Of a stretch of DNA of 64,000 nt, positions 1 through 11,332 are shown in pieces. The first letter of the stretch is position 1, and each line of letters begins with the position of its first letter. The notes below the pieces were generated by a model. The model was not told the origin of the DNA, made no database searches, and saw only the letters and a list, made by a program, of their open reading frames with translations. This DNA is from Camellia lanceoleosa (taxonomy: Eukaryota; Streptophyta; Magnoliopsida; Ericales; Theaceae): contig CM045761.1 in the NCBI GenBank assembly GCA_025200525.1, positions 41,362,190 through 41,426,189 of the forward strand, written 5' to 3'. The translations under genes were made by a program, and so were the position numbers.

Positions 1-1235
1 TAGTTGGGCCAAATTAAAGTTAAAGATAATAAATAAATAAATAAAAGTAAAATAAAACAAATAAAATAAATAATTTCCACTTTAATTAAGCAACAATTAA
101 TGAAAAGATTTGCAAATATTGCTAAAGAAATGGAATTGGGCTGTCTGTACGTCTAGGCTTATGGGAAGGAAGGTGATTCATCACTTAGGGCCATCCTTGA
201 AGGGTGAGTCATCACCCAACCAGCCATGTATATATAAATAGAAAGAGGGTTACTGTGAAGTTAGGGCCAACAAAGAAGAAGGAAAAAAAGAAAAAGAAAA
301 AAAAAGGAGCCTCGGAAGCATCATAAAGAAAAAATAAATAAAAAATAAGAAAAAGCTAAGGGTCAATATTAAGGTGATATATTTTACATATGTTTTGACT
401 TACCATAATTTATTTTATACAAGTTATGTTTTATAAATTATACTAATATTTCAATTACGTGGATTAATTTTCGAACTCTATTATTTTAAAATGAAATCCA
501 TAGATATATTTGTTTAAATTTTAGAAAGTATTTAACTTTGACCTTATAAACAATTATGTTTTGTAAATACCACCACGAGAGTCCCATGTCTTGGGGGACT
601 TAAATAACCATTGGCCTCTATTTGGCCACTTTGTGGTTCTCTATTTGTCATGGATCCATTGACCTCTGCTCTGACTGTCACTCCAGTGACCTATGTTCTA
701 TTCTGTTTTGTACTATGGTTATGATTATTTAATTACATAATTTATGTGTTTCAATTTCTGCCACTTTAAATCATTTGTTTATTCAAATTAAGTTCTGTTA
801 TTATTTTAGCTTAAATAACTATCTATGGTTGTTTTGTATTCCCTATACTTTTGGCATAATATTTCTCACTCTATTGTGTGCTTATAGCTGTTACTCTTTC
901 AGGTGACAAGATGTAAGGAAGACTTATAACCTCATGTAGTGGAACCCGTACGAGAATTTGATGTTGAACCATTAATTTGTTTTTCTTTTCTTTTTTCTTT
1001 TATTTATCTTATTTTAGCTCCTTTTTGTCTTTACCCAGGGCTAGTCACTGAATAATAAAATAATAAAATCCCTATATATGTATTTTCTCTTATTAAAAAA
1101 AGTAAAATGAATTAAATTTTCTATTTAATTATTTTTATTTCCATTTGCCTCTGCTTGCGTCATTTAATTTGCCACGATTAGAATAAAATAGTGAGTTACA
1201 ATTCCAGCCCTAAGCCCTTGGGTTAGGTCGTGACA
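1..1235 (+). repeat. Probable LTR fragment, cut by the window start
   Basis: The stretch ends at 1235 with a 'ttaggtcgtgaca' sequence resembling the 3' ends of the LTRs at 19937, 25350 and 27143. About 300 bases upstream is a 'caggtgacaag...gtggaacccg' stretch placed like the 'gtaggtgatcagg...gtggaggttcc' block in those LTRs. No open frame is present. No PBS follows the end, so this would be a 3' or solo LTR of a distantly related family. The start lies outside the window, so the class is inferred from the end only. Confidence 0.4.
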
Positions 1236-2463
1236 TGAGTAGTTTAGACATTGACCTTGCTCATTAGACTGTGAGTAGGATGCTCTACTAGTAGTGTATA
1301 AATTTTCCCCTTGTAAGATTCAATATGCTAGTTAGACACATCTTGAATGAATGCAAATTGGCCTTTAGAATATCTTAGAGAGGTAGTAGCGCAAGAGGTA
1401 GTGATCTTGAACCACTTTATGTGAGGTGCACATGGTGGATTTCGTTGTAAATGCTTATTGCAAGAGATGCTGATAGAGCCTATGTTTGGAATCTAGAATT
1501 GCGCAAACTGTGATTGTGTTTTTCAATCGATTACTTATTTTTGTGAGATTATGGGATATTGATGCTATTATGGTTTGTGTCATAATGATTAGCAGATGAT
1601 GATGTCAGCAAGCAAGATTGGCTCACTCACATGAGCAATTGCCCTTGGCACTAGGGAGCGAACAAGGATGATACTAGTGGTTTATTTTATTTTGGAACCA
1701 AGAAAGGCTTAAAATTATCCACTATGTATGTCACCTTGGTTGTAGCTAAGATGATGTCGTGTTAAAGACCAAACATGGATGTTAGTACTCACTTTCCATG
1801 TTCTACCTGTTATGATTAGCCAAATGCGAGATCTCATTTGGTGTCTAGAAGGTAAGCAAATAGAGACTTCGAGTTGGGTGCTAAAAAGCGACTAGGCTAA
1901 GATCTGTATGGTGTATCGAGTATGACGTTACTCTTTGTAAGAGTTACTCCATCGTAGCATGTATTCATACTATATGTGCTTGGCGATCGAGTAATGAAAT
2001 GAGAGAATGGATCCATACTTCCTCACCATGTGAGTAGTACATGTCATTATTGATATGACTTTCACTTTTGTACCCTTTTGTGACATTTGACTATGTCATA
2101 AGGTGAGGGGTTGATGTTCTGCTACTTTGGTATATTGCCTGCGGTCATGTATAATTTGGCCCTAAGGGACATTACTAGGAAAGTGATCAATCTTAAACTA
2201 AATGGCATGAGGGCGAAGCAAAGATCATCTAGTATTATACCTCTGTTGTATATTTACTGCTGACAATTCACATCGCTCTGTATGAAAAATGGATTGAGTG
2301 TGAATATATTGCAAGGTTTGAAAGGGTCAAACATGCTCTTCTAGGGGATTAGAGATGTTTTTGGACCTGGTGTAATTAGATAGGTCTGGGGGTATATAAG
2401 ACACTAGTTTTATCTTCGGGTTAATATCTCTATGCTGGCTCTTTTGAGTTTCTAGTGTAAAGC
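1236..2463. other. Unassigned sequence without a gene
   Basis: No reading frame of note and no recognisable protein similarity on either strand. A TATA-like 'gtatataag' lies at about 2391-2399, only 65 bases before the insertion point of solo LTR A. The original locus continues at 27149. Decayed retroelement DNA is possible, but I cannot support it. Confidence 0.4.
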
Positions 2464-2918
2464 TATAACAACCCGACCTGTAATTAATTACTAATATGTA
2501 ATTAAGGATGTTAATTAAGTGGTTAAAATAAATTATGTGTTTATTATATATTTTGTATGTTATTTGGCTTTCTATCCGTTACTTGTAGAAATATCTATCT
2601 GAAATTTTGCTTTGATATGAAAATTGAAAGCCTTATTGGCCTCCGAAATCGAAATTGGTTACATCATTATGTTATTCGGAATTTTTAAAATCATATGGCA
2701 AATTTTATTAAAAATTGATTTAGTTTACTTAATTAAGTTGTGTTTGGTTAGCCAAATGTTTTAATTATTGTAATAAGCCATTATATCTATATAAGTGCGG
2801 TTTGTTTGAGTCTAGAACTCATTTGTGAGCTCAACTTCACCATTTTGAGAGCAAAATCTGAGATTGTATTCTGTCACGACCCTAACCCACCCTCGTGGGT
2901 TAAGGACGTAACCGGCCA

Positions 2919-2934
2919 GTAATCTTGAGATTAC
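2919..2934 (-). repeat. Hairpin near the LTR end of B
   Basis: The sequence gtaatc-ttga-gattac is a 6-bp perfect stem with a 4-nt loop, about 50 bases from the LTR terminus. The same arms occur at the same relative place in C (19874-19889 and 25287-25302) and A (27080-27095). Confidence 0.7.
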
Positions 2935-3412
2935 CTACGGCCTCCATACAAGTAAAACATAACTCGTCAGAGTAAAGGGGCCAAACGGAAGCAAGGATCA
3001 AAAACTTTGTCCATAGAGCCGTGCTTATATGCACTTTAAAACAACCCATGCACATACACGTTAATAACCCACATCAAAGTACAGTAGCATAAACTTCTTT
3101 ACAGACAGGATCATCTAAACTGAGTCAACCCATAGCAACTATATACAACATACACAAGATCCTTGCCAACAAAACAGAATACGAACAAGTAACAAAAAGG
3201 GCAAGGTTTGGTCTCGTGCGTGAGACCCAAGGCTGACTCTCCCAAAACTCCTGCTGTTCCTGGCTGACTTTATCGGGTGGGTTGGACCTCACTTGGCTCA
3301 CCTACAATTACATGAATGAGCGTGAGAATGCCCATGAATAATATCAAATAAACAAGCGGCGTAAGCAATTATTGAACAATACAACAAATGGCCTTGACCA
3401 CTATTCATGTCA

Positions 3413-3645
3413 ATCGGCCTTTGGCCCAATCGTTCATTTCCATCGGCCTTTGGCCCATTTATTCATTTCTATCGGCCTTTGGCCTAATTATCCATTTCCA
3501 TCGGCCTTTGGCCCAATTATCCATTTCCATCGGCCTTTGGCCAATTATCCATTTCCATCGGCCTTTGGCCCAATTACTCATTTCCATCGTCCTTTGGCCC
3601 AATTACTCATTTCCATCGGCCTTTGGCCCAATTATCCATTTCCAT
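3413..3645 (-). repeat. 29-bp minisatellite, 8 copies, in solo LTR B
   Basis: The unit 'tcggcctttggcccaatta' plus 'tccatttcca' starts at 3414, 3443, 3472, 3501, 3530, 3558, 3587 and 3616, spaced 28-29 bases with few substitutions. Each unit contains GGCC-TTT-GGCC, which can fold into a small hairpin. The overlapping reading frames of about 100 codons here only translate the repeat. Confidence 0.9.
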
Positions 3646-4040
3646 CGATCATTGTTCGCCATTCAAATTTATGAACATACAAAACTTACATATAAGTAAA
3701 CAATTGAACGACGATATACTTCAATTATCTTGTCAAGATATTACTCACAGTGATCGGTTGATTGGTTCGCCCTGGAACTCGACCCTACACATGCCATGAA
3801 CATAAAAGGGTCACTAACAATTCAATCCGTTCAAAATTCACATATTCCTCTTTAGGCTTTGTTATTATCTCATTAGCTCACTTACAATACTTAACATATG
3901 CCTAAGAGTGCTTACAAGTGAAAGAGAACGGAAAACAGAACATAAAATGCAAGAACAGAATTTCTGAAAACAGGGTCCCTCAGCGTAGACTTCAGCCGAG
4001 CGGACCTCAAGTCTGAGAAAGTACTGGTTGCCTTCAATCC

Positions 4041-4192
4041 CCGCTCGAGCGTGTGTTATTCCGCTCGAGCGGACTTCATGTCACATAGCTCCCGCCGGCG
4101 CCAACTTCCTTCGCCGAGGGCATCATGTCTGCAGAAAATATGCTGGGAGCTCGATTTCTCCGCTCGAGCGGCCACTACCCCGCTCGAGCGGG
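4041..4192. repeat. CGCTCGAGCG palindrome cluster in B
   Basis: Four copies of the 10-bp palindrome CGCTCGAGCG occur as two close pairs (4041-4072 and 4161-4192). The same motif in looser paired form is found in the LTRs of A and C. Function is unknown. Each copy has a central XhoI-type CTCGAG and dense CpG. Confidence 0.8.
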
Positions 4193-6643
4193 CACCAGAA
4201 TTCTGGGTTTCCCAGATTTTGTTCTTGAGTCCAATTTCGATGTTTCACCTCCATTTCTTGCATATTTTGGCTCCAATCACACACATACATATGCTAACAT
4301 GCCATAGACCCCAAATTACAACATTAGGAAGCTCAATTTCTTGATTTGCCCACATGCATGTCCCAAAATGTATCAACTCATCACCAACATGCTCAAATTC
4401 AAACATGCAAAGCTCACTCTTTCATGATCTACTCTTTCATGCAAGAAATACATATCATTCACAACTTATTTGGTGAAGGGATGGTCATACACATGGATTT
4501 CAAACAAGATTCAACATAGATTGCACACATTAAGCTTAAACATGGAGGACCATGACAATTTCATGCATGCATGCCTTAATTGACCTTAGATTCAACATGT
4601 TTGACTCACACCTCTTACATACATACTAATTCATGCTCTTGACCATTATTCCAATTTGAATTCACAAAATTACAACTTAACATCCATGAATTCACTTACC
4701 TAGAGGCTTGATTCTCACAATCTATGACCAAAACTTGAATAATCTTCAAGATTCCCAAGCTTTGAGCTAAGTTTGCTCAATTCTCTTCTCTCCCTCTCTC
4801 TACAGCCGACTCTCTCTTTTCCTCAAGGGTCTAACTCAGATTTTGAGCTCAAAATGAGTTAAGGAGAGTGGAATGCCTCCATACAACATGCCCCACTAAC
4901 ACAATATTTTAATATAAAATATTTGGGCTCTTAATTCATCATTTTAATCAGTTTAAATTGACTAGAATAAACTTTCAATTAAATTCCACCGTAGGCTCTA
5001 AAAATTATGCCAATCACAATGGCGCAATCAATTTTGGATTCTGTGGCCGATAAGGCCTCCAAATTAATTTCCAAAGCAGATAGTCAAAGAGATATTCCTA
5101 CGGTGAACAGATACGAATTCAAAATCACATATTATCACATAATAGCACACAAAATCATGCTAAACACATAATCATAAACAATTTAAGGACCAATTTAGCA
5201 TAATACAGGACAGGGGTATCACAGTATTCTAGAGAGAGAGTGAGCTTGCTTGTAGAGAGAGAAAGTATAGATATTGAAGGAGAACCTGAAGCTTAAGCTG
5301 GGGTTTGTCAAGATTATGCTAGAACAAGAGTAATTCAAGGCTTTAGGTGAGTTTTGTACCCTTAATTCTTGAAGATGAGTTGAATTCATGGTGTATATAT
5401 GATCATTTGGATATATTTTGCATAAGTTTGTCAAAAGATGATGAATTGAAGTAACTTCACATGCATGCATGATTTTGCCATGTTCTTACATCCATGAGTT
5501 TGATTTTGAGCATTTATATTCAAATGGTGAGTTATATGGTACATGCATGTTTCATTCATCATATTTAACTCTTGAATACATAGTTTGGAAAGGAGATTCT
5601 TACATGCATGGAGCCTTAATGTAACGACCCCATCACGTATAATGATTAGTACTTGATTAAGTAAGAGGATTTGAAATTTAACTGCCGATTATTATGATTT
5701 AATCTGGAATTCACGAAAATTATGGAGATTGATTCATATATGGCTTTATCAAGGATTTATTTTGGAATTAGAAATTAAGGGTCCAAATGGCTTCAGGAAG
5801 TAAAATTAAGAAGTTGAGTCAATTAATCTTAATTACGGACCCATTTGGAAGTTTACTTAAGGATTCGATTCAGTTTAGTAAAATTGAGATTCGACTAATT
5901 AGGTCCTAATTGGAGTCAATTAAGATAATTGAATTATGAAGATTGAGAATTGTGATTATTGCGAATTAAATTTATTCATGGGATGTCCTATTTGAATTTG
6001 TAATTTAATTGATGGAAACTTGGAGTCTGATCAGAAATTGAAGACCTTAATGATTTAATGAACCAAAATTGATGGTGAGAATAATTTTAATTTGATGTTT
6101 AGAGCCTTTTAGAAGTTTGATTAAAAATCTGATTTGGACTGATAAAGTTAAATATAATTAATTGGGCCTTAGTGGAAGTCAAACTAAACTAATTAAATTA
6201 TGTGGGACTTATGATTTGTTATAATTAATTTAATTATGTGTTGATTAAGTTTTATTAAGATTAAATGATGCTTAATTAAATTAATCCTAAACATAAATTA
6301 ATTTATGGAGGAATCTAGAACTAAAGGTGCTAATTGTGGGCATGTGTGTACTAAGAAATCTGGTTATGATGTGTGTATGTACGTGTAAGGTGTGGGCAGC
6401 AAGTACTATTATATAATTATATTAGTATATGAGTTCAAGAAGGGTATTCAAAACAACATCTGAAAGAGGAAAAAAGAGGGTGAGGAAGAACAGCCGAGAG
6501 AGAGAGAATGGGTTTGTGTGTGGGACGGCTGGCAACAAAAGAAGGCCAAGGATAAAGCTATGGATTAGAAGAAGAAATGAAGAAAAGAAAAGGGGGAGTA
6601 GAGGTGAATCAATTAAAATGCTGAAATTAAAGTTTAAGGTATG

Positions 6644-7179
6644 TGTGTGAGTGAATTTCCAATCACATTGCCCTCCTTAGTAATCCAGCTGTAGAACACA
6701 GGCAGAATAGATGGCACCCTGTAATCTGCACAGAAAGAAAAGGCTCCGGCGGTGGTTCTTCCACCCGGGGGCACTCCGACGATCAAGTCAATATCTCTCA
6801 AAGATAATATCAGTGCATAAATTACTGTTCAGGACTACAAATTGCGTACCTTAGACCCGCCGGGGGTGCCCTTCTTTTATAGTCTTTCTCTATCCTAGTC
6901 CCACTAGAAGTCTCACTTCTATGGACTCTCATTCAATATTTACTTTGGACTCTACAAGAGATAAGGATAGACTCCCTAAGAATACTATCCTTATCCATCT
7001 TGAAGTCTTTCTTCATTCTAGGACTCTCGCCTTATCCCGATCTCCTGATTCGATATCTTCTGAGGTAACCTCGGCAACTCCGAGATAACCTCGGCGTAAC
7101 TACCACGACATCGTGGGACCTCGGTGACACTTCGGTGCCACCTCGCCACGTGTTGGTACTCGTAAAATACATCCCCTAA
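6644..7179 (-). repeat. 3' LTR of D
   Basis: Direct copy of 16967-17507 with TGTGTGAG at one end and 'acatcccctaa' at the other, where the partner ends in ACA. A TATAAAAG box on the minus strand (6874-6881) shows the promoter orientation. The region beyond it (7180-7200) reads on the minus strand as purine-rich 'cctaggggcg', the likely polypurine tract. Confidence 0.9.
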
Positions 7180-8109
7180 CGCCCCTAGGTTCTATTACCT
7201 CGGCGTACTGAGGTGATGGAACCTATACTGAACTTTTTCTCGTACGTCGGCTTAAGAACTTTCTAGCCGAGATCATTCATTTCAGGCCGACATGTCTTCA
7301 TCCAAGAACAAGAATTCAGATGAATATTACTTCGCGCATGAGCTGTCATGCACCATTTTTCAACCGTTTCACTGACGCGTTTTTCCCTTATTGGTCCGCG
7401 TGGCGGCGCTACGCAAGCCGTTTTCTCGCTTATGCCCGTCGACGATGTTATCCCAGGCGCAATAATTGCCGCCGTTTCATGTTTTGGACAAAAACGTTTG
7501 CCTCTCTCTCTCCTTTCACTTCTGCATTTGAATACTCTACATTTTCTCTCTTTAAAGCTTTTTCTTCTTCGAATCTGCCATTGCTCGAAGCTCTCGACTC
7601 TGCTACTGTCTTGCATCTGCCATTTCTACGAAGCTTTCGCCACTATAGCGTCCGCCATCTGACCTCGGCGTAGCTCATTCCGGCCTTCACCTTTTCTGGT
7701 AAGCAACTGGCTTTTCTCCTCCAGTTCTTGATTTATCCCTGAATTTTCTTGCCATTGTTGCTCTGCTCTAGTATTTAATTTGCGAATCATTCGCCTGAAT
7801 ACGTCTTTATTTCTTGATTTTACATATGAGCATTTACACTGTTTCTCCTCTATTCTTGGTCTTCCACCCTTTGTATTCTTGAATCTGAAGCTTCGCTCTT
7901 GCTTTTCTGTTTTCCAGATTTTCTGCCCTTCATACTCGTTTTTCGTAGATTTAGGTTTCGGATTTGCTTACAGATCCATCAATCCTTAGGAAAAACTGAA
8001 ACCAACTTCACCAATATACACCTAGGTTTAAGCCGAGGTCCCAATAACCCTTCGAAAGTAAACTGTTTCTGTAGCCTAGTACTTGTATACCAAAACCATG
8101 GGTATGTAG
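7180..8109. other. Spacer between the 3' LTR of D and its antisense ORF
   Basis: No conserved domain is visible. The region lies upstream of the plus-strand antisense ORF and is a candidate promoter/5' UTR for it. An 'ag' acceptor-like site near 8109 ('gtatgtag|agaaat') directly precedes the open frame at 8110, so an upstream non-coding exon is possible. Overlapping frames of 104-117 codons at 7263-7673 on both strands show no family resemblance and are left uncalled. Confidence 0.45.
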
Positions 8110-10517
8110 AGAAATAGGGTTAACACCCCAACCAAACTAGAATATTTTAGGCAAGAATTCTCTGTTCCTGCCGATGTTCACCTTAGGCTAGCCGGGGATG
8201 ATGATTCCATTATGCCCACGGACAATACCATGCCTTTCCCTATTATTGCTTTTGTTGAGTGTGGACTTCGGCTCCCACTTAATCCCCTTTTTCGCGAAGT
8301 TCTCAACTTCTACAGACTGAACCCCATGCAGCTTACCATCAACTCCTACAAGGTGATTAATGGTGTCATAGCATTAGCCCGGCGAGAGAAGGTTAGGATC
8401 ACCCTAGCCGACCTTCAATATTGTTATACAATGTGCCCCCTTAACCTGAAGGAGAAGGGCTTCGTATACTATCTTAAACCGAGGTCTACTCAATTCAAAA
8501 TTATAGCCGATCTCCCAGACTCCAACAAGGGGGCTGGAGATGATTACCTCATTGCTTCTGGAAACTGGGAATTTGGTCCAGATGAAGATGTCCATATTTT
8601 TCCTCTGCCTCGAACAATTAAAGAGGGCAAGGGTAAGAGCCCTGTGTTACTGCTTAGTTGTTTTCTCTTTAAGTCTTCCATACTTATCCCGTTTCTAATG
8701 TCTGTTTGTTTGTCTTGCAGACCTCCATCAGCCACCCAAAAGCTTCCGTCAAACCTACTTTCCAAGCACAGAACTGAAAAAGCTTCTAGATCTTCCCATC
8801 CACAAACGCAAAGCTCCACTGCTGTTAAATTTCATCCCCACCTATAAGTCAACTTTGCCCGACGTTCCAAGGAAGAAGAAGAAGAGCCTCTCTCCATCTA
8901 CCACCACAACCCAGACTGCATCAACATCTCGGGCTGATCAATGGTCAACCTCCGATCCAGCCGATCTACCATCGACTTCGCCAATTCCCCGATCCCAAGA
9001 ATGTAAAGAAAACGTCGGCGACGACTTGTCAAAACAGCCGAGATGGTGCGCCCGAAGCCAGTGGTGTTGGACCTTCTAGCCGATCTGCCAACCGATGTGG
9101 ATGCTGCACCATCCCAAACAGTGCCCCCACCGAAGCCGAAAAAGACCAAGAAGCCCCCACCAAAATCCAAGGCTACTGAGGCCGAGGTTGAAGACGCTCT
9201 GCCAATCTCTCAATTGGTCGAGAACAAGAAGGCCCCCTCTGCACCTGCCAAAAGACCTGCTGAGGCCCAGCCATTAGGGTCTACTCAGGCAAAAAGGCCG
9301 AGGTCATCGTCTGGGACGACCTCGGGATCCAAAGCTCCAAAAGTTCCTTGGGTGCCAAAAATTACCCTTGAGAACAGGCCTATCTATGCCCATGAAAGCG
9401 CCGCCGATGTCAACATCGGCGTGGCACTCAGCACTGCCGTTCTCCTTGAGGGCGATCTCGAGCGCAACGCCAAGATAAGTGGGTATGAGAATTATGCCCT
9501 TATGTTGCAGCATTCTGTTCAAGTAAGTCTTTGAATTTGATAATTTGTCTTTCATACTTGTAAAATTTTGAAATATCCTGTAATAACCTTTGCCTTGTGT
9601 TCTTTCAGGCCATTCAGCATGCCCACTCCTTCTCCATGCAGGCTTTTGAGACGGGGGAGAAATTATCCGAGATGAAGAAGGAGTTTGCTGCCCTCCAGAA
9701 ACAGAATAGGAGTCTCCAAAATAAAATGAAAAAGCTGGAGGATCAGGCCGAGGAGGCAACTAAGGCTAAACAGATAGCCGATGAAAAGGCCGAGGCCGCT
9801 GAAGCTGTTAAAACCGTTGCTATAGCTCAGCAGAAAGAGGCCGAAGAAAAAGCGGCCCAAGCCGAGAAAGAGCTCCAGGAAGCACTGGCTACAAAGGATG
9901 CCGAAATCAAAGCGACCGATGACAAGGCATACGCCCAAGGCATGGCCGATGTGGTAGAAGATTACAAGTTACAAGTTAAGCAGGCATGCAACAGGGGTTT
10001 TAACCTCGGTTGGATGTCCTTAGCCAAAAAACTTGATCTTCCTGCTGATTCGCCATGGCGCAAGGCCGAAGCTATCCCTCTCCCCTTTCCTCCCCCTCCA
10101 CCTTCAACTCAGGCTGAGGAAGAAGTTGTATCTGAATCCGAGGCCGAAGATGAAGATGAAGAGGATAAAGATAACGAGGCCTTGGTAAGGAAGCCCAAGG
10201 ATTCCAGTGAGACCAAGTCTCCTCCTGAGGGTGACCAAGTCATGGACTTAACCCTAGAGGAGGATAAGGAGGTTGAGAAGGTGCCCAAGGAAGCTAACAC
10301 GGGCGTGCTATCTTCTGACCTGCTTCTGGCTGGGAAAACTGTTGAGAATACTCTGGCCGAGATCGACGCCGAGGTCGCGGCAGATAAGGAGGCCGAGGTC
10401 GTAGTAGACAAGGATGCTGATGCTGTGGTAGAAGAAGACGCAGAGGTTGTGAAGCAAAAAGACGCCGAGGTGGTTCTGCCAGAGCCTTCGGAGGTTTCAA
10501 CCCAACCATCTGTTTAG
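8110..10517 (+). CDS. Antisense extra ORF of D: Transposase_28-like, spliced, coiled-coil protein
   Basis: Exon 1 is open from 8110 (first in-frame ATG 8212) to 8632. Its 'LNPLFREVLNFYRLNPMQL' and 'LADLQYCYTMCPL' segments resemble the plant Transposase_28 family (putative gypsy-type transposon domain, PF04195). An 88-bp GT-AG intron (8633-8720) joins it in frame to exon 2. An 86-bp GT-AG intron (9523-9608) joins exon 2 to exon 3 in phase. Exon 3 encodes a charged coiled coil rich in Glu, Ala and Lys, then an acidic, repetitive tail ending at the TAG at 10515-10517. Between 9007 and 9077 exon 2 changes frame, either a frameshift or an unrecognised small intron. The gene runs opposite to gag-pol between integrase and the 3' LTR, as in Retand-type elements. 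Its role is unknown. Confidence 0.7.
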
Positions 10518-10820
10518 GTTGAAGAAGTTTGAATGTCTTTTGTATTTTCTTCTTTGTATTTTGTTTCTTTTCTTTGTTCTTTGGACAATGTAAGCTTCTT
10601 CTTTATGGCTGATGTGCCGTTCTTTGTTGCTTTAGAACAATTTACTTCTGCTAGGCCATTGTGCCTCCTTTATATACAACTGCTTCTCTTTGAATGCTGT
10701 AGTCTTTAATTTTTCTTCATTGCTTCTGTTTGATTCTATACTTAGAATTTTTTGCAAGTCTCTCCTCCTTTGTACAATCTCCTCAGGGAGAAATATCTCG
10801 GGTATTTTTACCTGCAAATT
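10518..10820. other. T-rich 3' flank of the antisense ORF
   Basis: No coding signal on either strand. T-rich sequence 'tttgtattttcttctttgtattttg' style runs follow the antisense ORF stop and may serve as its 3' UTR. Confidence 0.4.
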
Positions 10821-11130
10821 TATCTCAGCTTAACTTTAACTTGTAAATTGCTACAAATTTCAACAAGTAAAGATAAGGAATTTATCTCGGCTTAACTTTA
10901 ACTTGTAAATTGCTACAAATTTCAACAAGTAAAGACAAGCAATTTATCTCGGCTTAATTTTAACTTGTAAATTGCTACAAATTTCAACAAGTAAAGATAA
11001 GGAATTTATCTCGGCTTAACTTTAACTTGTAAATTGCTACAAATTTCAACAAGTAAAGATGAGGAATTTATCTCGGCTTAACTTTAACTTGTAAATTGCT
11101 ACAAATTTCAACAAGTAAAGATAAAGAATT
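10821..11130. repeat. 62-bp tandem repeat, 5 copies, in D
   Basis: 'tatctcggcttaacttta' begins at 10821, 10883, 10945, 11007, 11069 and, partial, 11131, giving an exact 62-bp period with only a few substitutions. It lies between the antisense ORF and integrase, that is, in the 3' non-pol part of the element. Confidence 0.95.
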
Positions 11131-11332
11131 TATCTCGGATTAACCGTGTTTAAACATAATCTCGGCTTAACTTCGGCTAAGCATTGCTAATGTCTTCTCT
11201 CTGCCCCCAATGTGAACCTAAGTTCCTCTTGGGTTCTCATTATTCAAAAAACAACATCATGCAAAGTTGTATAAGTTCGGAAAAATTCTGCTAAGATTTT
11301 ATTGATCATATCGGCAAAAAATCAAAGGACAT

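Larger units (their letters stand above)
2872..5223 (-). mobile_element. Solo LTR B, inserted in A in reverse orientation
   Basis: Bounded by TGTCACGACCC (2872) and GGGTATCACA (5223), with a perfect 6-bp repeat, gtattc, on each side (2866-2871 and 5224-5229). Read on the minus strand, its last 100 bases (2970-2872) match the ends of A and C, including the 'GTAATC...GATTACTGGCCGGTTA' block, which fixes the orientation. Length is 2352 bp, with no coding sequence or internal region. It holds a 29-bp minisatellite (3413-3645), four CGCTCGAGCG motifs (4041-4192) and a splice-donor-like CTAG|GTAAGT (minus, G at 4699). Short reading frames in it are products of the minisatellite. Confidence 0.85.

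Noticed and set aside
1236..2463. Decayed reverse transcriptase
   Set aside because: A phrase near 1340-1370 recalls 'LNxxKCxF' of RT, but the reading frame and neighbouring motifs are absent.
3413..3645. CRISPR-like array (29-bp repeats)
   Set aside because: Units abut without unique spacers, in a plant LTR, and no cas genes exist.
3372..3699. 100-codon frames over the 29-bp repeat
   Set aside because: Two overlapping frames translate the minisatellite; no start context or family similarity.
6429..6650. 73-codon basic frame
   Set aside because: Lies in the LTR of C, crosses into D, and is Lys/Arg-rich from AAG/AGA purine bias only.
7263..7673. Frames of 104-117 codons on both strands in D
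   Set aside because: Three overlapping frames on both strands, none with a recognisable domain; likely chance in a GC-richer stretch.
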